Notes under the pieces: generated by a model | What the model was told of the DNA's origin: nothing | The model's database searches: none | The model's input: the letters and a program-made list of their open reading frames with translations, nothing else | Origin: Schistocephalus solidus | Taxonomy: Eukaryota; Platyhelminthes; Cestoda; Diphyllobothriidea; Diphyllobothriidae | Assembly: GCA_017591395.1 (NCBI GenBank) | Contig: WEDG01002568.1 | Span: forward strand, 434,001 to 498,000 | Direction: 5' to 3' | DNA length: 64,000 nt | Made by a program: the position numbers and the translations under genes | In this document: in pieces, positions 59,511 through 64,000 of the stretch | Layout of the letters: each line of letters begins with the position of its first letter | How positions within the stretch are numbered: the stretch's first letter is position 1

Positions 59511-59814
59511 TTCTAGCACAGAATGCCTGTACAGCGAGGAAAAATCCAAGTATCAGAGAGGGAAGAGTTTCAGAATACGCGATCAAACTGTTTTAAGACC
59601 AGCACCGATCAACACGACTGCAGGATTACGTCGGCATTCCGCCCGACAGTACGTGATTTTTTCACAAGAGAATCCTTAATGTCTGCTCAGTCAAAAATTG
59701 AATAGAAAATGCGTGCATGTGTTTGTTAGGGTTTTTGTAATTTTGCCAACCCACAGACGGACAGTGTCGTACTGGTGATCAATTATACATAAGCGAACAG
59801 TACGCTATCTGCTG

Positions 59815-59880
59815 ATTGGCGGCTTTGCCTTACTTTCACGATCGCACGTATTTTGTAGTATTTTAACTGCAGACGATTGG
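59815..59880 (-). promoter_or_regulatory. two CCAAT boxes upstream of the candidate first exon
   Basis: On the minus strand GCCAATCAGC (reverse of 59811-59820) and CCCAATCGTCT (reverse of 59871-59881) lie about 305 and 366 bases before the ATG at 59510. Two NF-Y-type boxes 61 bases apart are common in promoters. No clear TATA box is nearby. This is suggestive only. Confidence 0.3.
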
Positions 59881-59881
59881 G

Positions 59882-61075
59882 TGAGAAGCTGAGTGGACAG
59901 CATCAGTTGTTTTTTAGCCACTTATAAACGAAGTCACTCAAGTTTTCGTTCACTGAAAGCTGAAAGAAGTTTCGCTATACTGCTGACGAGGTCTTACGTA
60001 GAAGCCAAGCTTTCTTGCATATTTTGTCTACATATTTAAAATGAAAAGAAGAAATTTCTCTCGCCTTTTCAACTTCTAACCATGGAGAGGTGGCAAACCT
60101 TATGATAAAGCATAATTCCTATTTGAGTATTTCAAGCAGTGATGGGCACTTACCTTGCAAACCTCTCCAAAACGCTGGGTTTTTATACGCGTTTCGGGGA
60201 GAATTGTTTTACAGCAAGGTAATTTCAAACGTACACCTCATCAGTGAAAAAAATGTTATTTTCTTACAAATGTCAACGAAATTTAATCTCAGCCAAGCAG
60301 GAGTTTATTGTAGACGTCATAATGCTGAAATTACTTGGCGAAGTTGATGGAAATTTAAAAGATACTCTGTATCCCGGAACATTTAAATCCTTACCTCATG
60401 ACTGTGCAAAATTTAATGGAGCACTAAAGATAAACTTTCTCGTACGTACAACCATTAGGATAGCCATCCGATGAAAAATTAAAGTAACTCCAGAACTGTG
60501 TTATGAATACAAAATGATTACATGAGACGTATTGCCATATTAATGATTGCACAAAAATATTTCCCAGGATGTTTTAGTCACGTTATCGTGCAGGCATTTG
60601 AACGAGTTTCATTCCAATGGCCTATAAAACTACACTGTACAAGAAATAATCACACAGGTAATATGAATTTTTCCTATTGACTTATGACACCTATATAAGT
60701 CAAATTCTATCTTATAGAGAAATCTACAAACCCATCCTCCCTTGTGCACAGTTGATAGCAAATTACATCTTAAAAATCTGAGAAATGGTATCATGCGGCT
60801 TGAAATGCTTCCGTATGCGCGTGAGCTGAACCCATGGCAGTGATTCCAATATTCAACAGGAATAGGTAATACAACGTGTGAACTAACCGATATAAGCTAA
60901 CCCCACCTTAATATACACGATACCTTTTAGTGTTAATGCTTATAGTGGAGCATAAAAATCGTAAAATGGTTTCTGATACTGGACTTAACTTTATCGAAAT
61001 TATATAATTAAAATAGGTAAAATACATAGAAAGATATCTATGTATTATAAGTGGTCCGTGTCGAAGAGCACAACG
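59882..61075. other. unassigned sequence
   Basis: No supported feature. Plus-strand frames at 60090-60347 and 60244-60474 overlap in different registers and show no motif. Confidence 0.35.
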
Positions 61076-61079
61076 TTCG

Positions 61080-61200
61080 TCGTCGTATGGCATATGTCCT
61101 ACGGCACAATACACATTGTCGCCTGCATGAAGTTGGCGGGCGGATAGAATGGGATCGATCAAGATTCTAACCGCAATAGGGAGGGTTACGCGGTTACTCC
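61080..61200 (-). repeat. diverged single copy of the X/Y block from the 13-kb inverted repeat
   Basis: ACGTTCG, TGGCGGGCGG, ATGGGATCGAT and GGGTTACGCG align in order with the inverted X block at 13450-13542. A peptide conserved between the two loci (ILSARQL) reflects the shared DNA; I see no evidence of a gene. Confidence 0.6.
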
Positions 61201-62059
61201 ACGGAGGATAGGTATGCATACTACAGCGCACATTTTCAGCAAGAGATGGAACTAGTATCGGCATAAGCTGTTTTTTGTATCCTCTACGAAATCAAGGTTC
61301 TTAATGTGGGAATTGTAGACGCATATTTAGCTCTCATATTCCCTGAAATGACCTGCATTGCACTCATATATTAATTAGACAAAGATTTCATACTCTGAAT
61401 TTCGAAATCTACATTCCGAGTGAAGCAGTGTACGTGTGGGCGCCACCTTTGGGCAGCTCTACCTGTAAGCATAAGATTGGACAGATAAATTTGCACGTCT
61501 TTGCTTTAATCTACAAATCTATTCTAAAAAGTATTATAAACCATTCCAGTCTGCAGAAAGAGTCAAAAAATTCTCAAATTTTTCCGTCCCCTTGGAAGCA
61601 AAGTTGGCAAAGTTAACCCATTCTTTAAACATGTTTGTTAAAGATAAACAAACCAGGCGGTGATTCTGGCCAGCGTTATTTAAATAAGAGTATTCTGTGG
61701 TCTCATAATAAATATTTAAACAAGGAAAGATCTGTACACCTGTAAAATTTATACGGTAAAAAATGCCTACTTATAAAGTGTGATTTTTAGTCACTGATTA
61801 TCCATGTCCTTTTAAACTCAAATGTATTTGTTTTAAAATATACAAGATAGTATTCTTTCTTGCATTCGTTTGGTAGCAAAGTATGTCTCCGTTTAACGTC
61901 ATTCTTGACGAAATAATAATTTTCGGTGTGAACATTTTCCGAAATATTCATGAAATAGTCATCCATAATACACCGTGTCCATCCATTTTTTCGTGCATCT
62001 CAAAAACGTGGTCAAAATTGACCAAAGAAGTTTATGAGCCCTAGCTTGCGACGTGTTAG
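61201..62059. other. AT-rich sequence, nothing supported
   Basis: No gene, RNA or repeat recognised. Confidence 0.35.
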
Positions 62060-62255
62060 TAGGCTCTTCCAAGTCAACGGTTACAATGCAACTTTCAAAA
62101 CGTCACCGCACATGAAGGCCGCAAATACCTCCGGATTTTATCGCTCAATGTCAAAGGTTTTCACACCTTTGACGCCAGGGCCATAAAAATGAACTGCTGA
62201 ACAAGGACCGAGTCTTGTCGGTGAAAGAGACAGTGAGGATGACAATATCAGCTGT
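62060..62255 (+). repeat. dispersed repeat C, copy 1
   Basis: GTTACAATGCAAC, GAAGGCCGCAAATACCTCCG and GATTTT, ATGTCAAAGGTTTT, then GAACTGCTGAACAAGGACCG align in order with 63750-63990. Confidence 0.65.
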
Positions 62256-62636
62256 CGAACACGATTTCACCTACAGTTCTTCCGTCTGTTGACATCAATC
62301 TTCGCACCTATGTTATAAATTCTTCCTAGTCTTAAAATATAGAGAAGCGTGTGTTCACACTGCTCTGAAGTGATGGACCGATATGGCGCTAACGTCACCG
62401 TTGAAGTTAACAGGTTCTGCACAGGACTGTGGCGTAGCAAACTTGATTGGGGCTTGTACTGCACATGACGGGGTTATCACGAAGACGATGGACCAGGAGG
62501 TTTGTGCAGCCGTGCCGGCCATATAAATTAGATTTTTCTCTCAGTAAATGTTAACCTAAATTCTGAAATGGGTATTAAATTTGGAATGGCTACTTAAGTA
62601 GGGTTATAATAGGGTAGTAAAGTACATCATTGTAAG

Positions 62637-62790
62637 TAGGGGATTTTGGCAAATTTAGATAATTAATTTGATCCTCTTGTGAAAAACTCGGCGGCCTCGG
62701 TGGAACTCATGCCAGCCTTTCCCTTGCTGGCGTGGTTTTGAATTAAATAAATCAAATCTGCCAAAAATCCCTATTCAGTAATTGTGCCTG
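62637..62790 (+). repeat. family B element fragment
   Basis: The left arm TAGGGGATTTTGGCAAATTT and TTGTGAAAAACTCGGCGG is followed by a reduced core (CCTTGCTGGCGTGG) and a partial right arm (AAATCAAATCTGCCAAAAAT). The A box and B box are lost. Confidence 0.6.
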
Positions 62791-62894
62791 GCAGTCAAAT
62801 AATGGATTCTAGATTGATTGCTTAGGAAATCCTATTAGGGCAGTTCACTAACTGTATCAGAATTGGTGGATTCCATACGTTGCTGCAGGCTGGG

Positions 62895-63010
62895 TGGCTA
62901 ACCTGATCCAAGTGTGATCAAACTCACGGCTCTCTGTGGGGTCCACGTTGCTCGCTTGGCTAGAGTGTTTGCTGTACGTATGCCTTCCCCTTGCAAAGGG
63001 TCAAATAAAG
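62895..63010 (+). repeat. family B element fragment
   Basis: GATCCAAGTGTGATCAAACT, then CACGGCTCTCTGTGGGG and CCTTCCCCTTGC match the 46.9 kb copy. The B box and right arm are missing. Confidence 0.55.
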
Positions 63011-63744
63011 TACAAACATAAGTCTAAGATATTTCAGTCGCGGCAGGATGCCGGCATTACAACGAGGTCCTTTTCAACCGCCCGAAAATAAGTGAACTGT
63101 TAAAATTGACTGCTTATATAGCATGGGGTTTTCGCATGGTTTTCGATGCCATTATAAATTCAAGAAGCTCACTACAAATACGTGTTATACTATTTTATCC
63201 TGTACTCATATTAAACAAAGTTATGTCTGTTTTCAAATTTTGAACGTGAAGCTCTGTTAGCTGTCGATTATGCAAAACATAATATGCGAGGACTTCAGCG
63301 TTAGTAATTATTCCCAATTAAACCTCCGGAGATATGTTTTACTGAACTAACCATGCCCGTTTGCAGTCATAGCTTGGATTCCTACATACAGGGAATGGAT
63401 GATCATTTTGAATTTCGAGTAAAAACTTCCTCTCAATTTGATTTGAGCACCCAAATTACCTTACCTGGTGCCATTAATAACAGATCAGTTAGCATTTTTA
63501 ACTTATATTGTAGCAGTTTGCACATGAAATCAGCTTTTTTCTAACTTCATACTTTTGAAATGCGTCTGTTTTCTGCGTCGGAGAGATCGGAGGTGAAATA
63601 CAAACGTCTGACTATAGGAGTTACTACGTGTTCCGACTTCAGCCTTGGCTGCGAGGTGGCTAGAACCTGGCTAAGAACTCTCGTCAGCATTCTGACTGGT
63701 CGAAAAGCACGCGACAGAAGCGCTAGTTCTATTTGCTTTGCTGT
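63011..63744. other. unassigned sequence
   Basis: No supported gene. Plus-strand frames at 63353-63544 and 63560-63889 (the latter running into repeat C) have no motif I recognise. Confidence 0.35.
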
Positions 63745-63927
63745 CGTTCAAGTAAATGGTTATACTGCAACAGCCAATTTGCACGAAGGCCGTAAATCCT
63801 GCCGGATTTTCTCATCAGCGTGCCCAAGGTCAAAGGTTTTGATGTCATGGCAATGTCGCGGTGAGACTGACGTTAATGCCAAAAAATAAACTGATGAACG
63901 AGGACAGAAAGGCCGACAGAGACTTGG

Positions 63928-63966
<39 letters not shown>

Positions 63967-63990
63967 TGAAGATGGTGGGGCCACTTACCG
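63745..63990 (+). repeat. dispersed repeat C, copy 2, with expanded (GA)n
   Basis: Matches 62060-62255 in order (GGTTATACTGCAAC, GAAGGCCGTAAATCCTGCCG, AAGGTCAAAGGTTTTGATG, CTGATGAACGAGGACAG). Where copy 1 has GTGAAAGAGACAGTGAGG, copy 2 carries the (GA)n run. Confidence 0.65.
63930..63962. repeat. (GA)n microsatellite
   Basis: 33 bases of uninterrupted GA inside repeat C copy 2. Confidence 0.95.
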
Positions 63991-64000
63991 ATAAGGACTT

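Noticed and set aside
59419..59705. Plus-strand open frames opposite the candidate first exon
   Set aside because: They lie opposite the minus-strand segment that has the perfect donor; no motif of their own.
1..64000. CRISPR array, operons, phage or bacterial defence genes
   Set aside because: No regularly spaced repeats, no compact gene order and no bacterial-type genes; the transposons and introns are those of an animal genome.

Overview
The window is AT-rich eukaryotic nuclear DNA, most likely from a diphyllobothriid tapeworm (Spirometra / Schistocephalus / Dibothriocephalus group). The main reason is the broken non-LTR retrotransposon at about 4.0-7.1 kb: its reverse transcriptase, C-terminal tail and C2H2 zinc fingers are of a kind I associate with those genomes. 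Decayed Penelope-like elements and abundant tRNA-derived short repeats agree with a flatworm. There is no bacterial gene organisation. No complete protein-coding gene is visible; what remains is exons, transposon relics and dispersed repeats.

Layout. 0-3 kb: a tRNA-derived repeat (family A) abutting a tRNA-like element with inverted arms (family B), and one weak exon candidate. 3.3-7.5 kb: a ~530-bp dispersed repeat, then the 5'-truncated LINE with a zinc-finger tail, then a rearranged inverted copy of part of the ~530-bp repeat. 8.37-11.09 kb: a Penelope-like element (minus strand) whose RT, GIY-YIG domain and terminal inverted repeats are all still readable. 12.5-14.1 kb: (TA)n tracts enclosing a ~232-bp inverted repeat, followed by paired family A repeats. 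14-19 kb: mostly unassigned. 19.6-21.0 kb: two phase-matched minus-strand exons of a type II membrane protein resembling DPP6/DPP10 (peptidase family S9B). 21-59 kb: a long AT-rich stretch that may be the first intron of that gene. It holds two further Penelope fragments, a candidate solo LTR, a second copy of the ~530-bp repeat, several family A repeats (one pair tail-to-tail around (TA)n), a diverged tandem array at 47.3-51.1 kb and three unassigned minus-strand exon candidates. 59.4-59.5 kb: a coding segment with a perfect GTAAGT donor in the right phase to be the first exon of the DPP-like gene, with two CCAAT boxes upstream. 60-64 kb: more dispersed repeats and a (GA)n tract.

The only gene model I can argue for is the DPP6/10-like gene: cytoplasmic N-terminus (59.4 kb), transmembrane anchor (20.9 kb), start of the extracellular domain (19.6 kb). 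The rest of its extracellular domain was not found and may lie below 19.6 kb or beyond position 1. Family recognition rests on reading motifs by eye; no database search was run.
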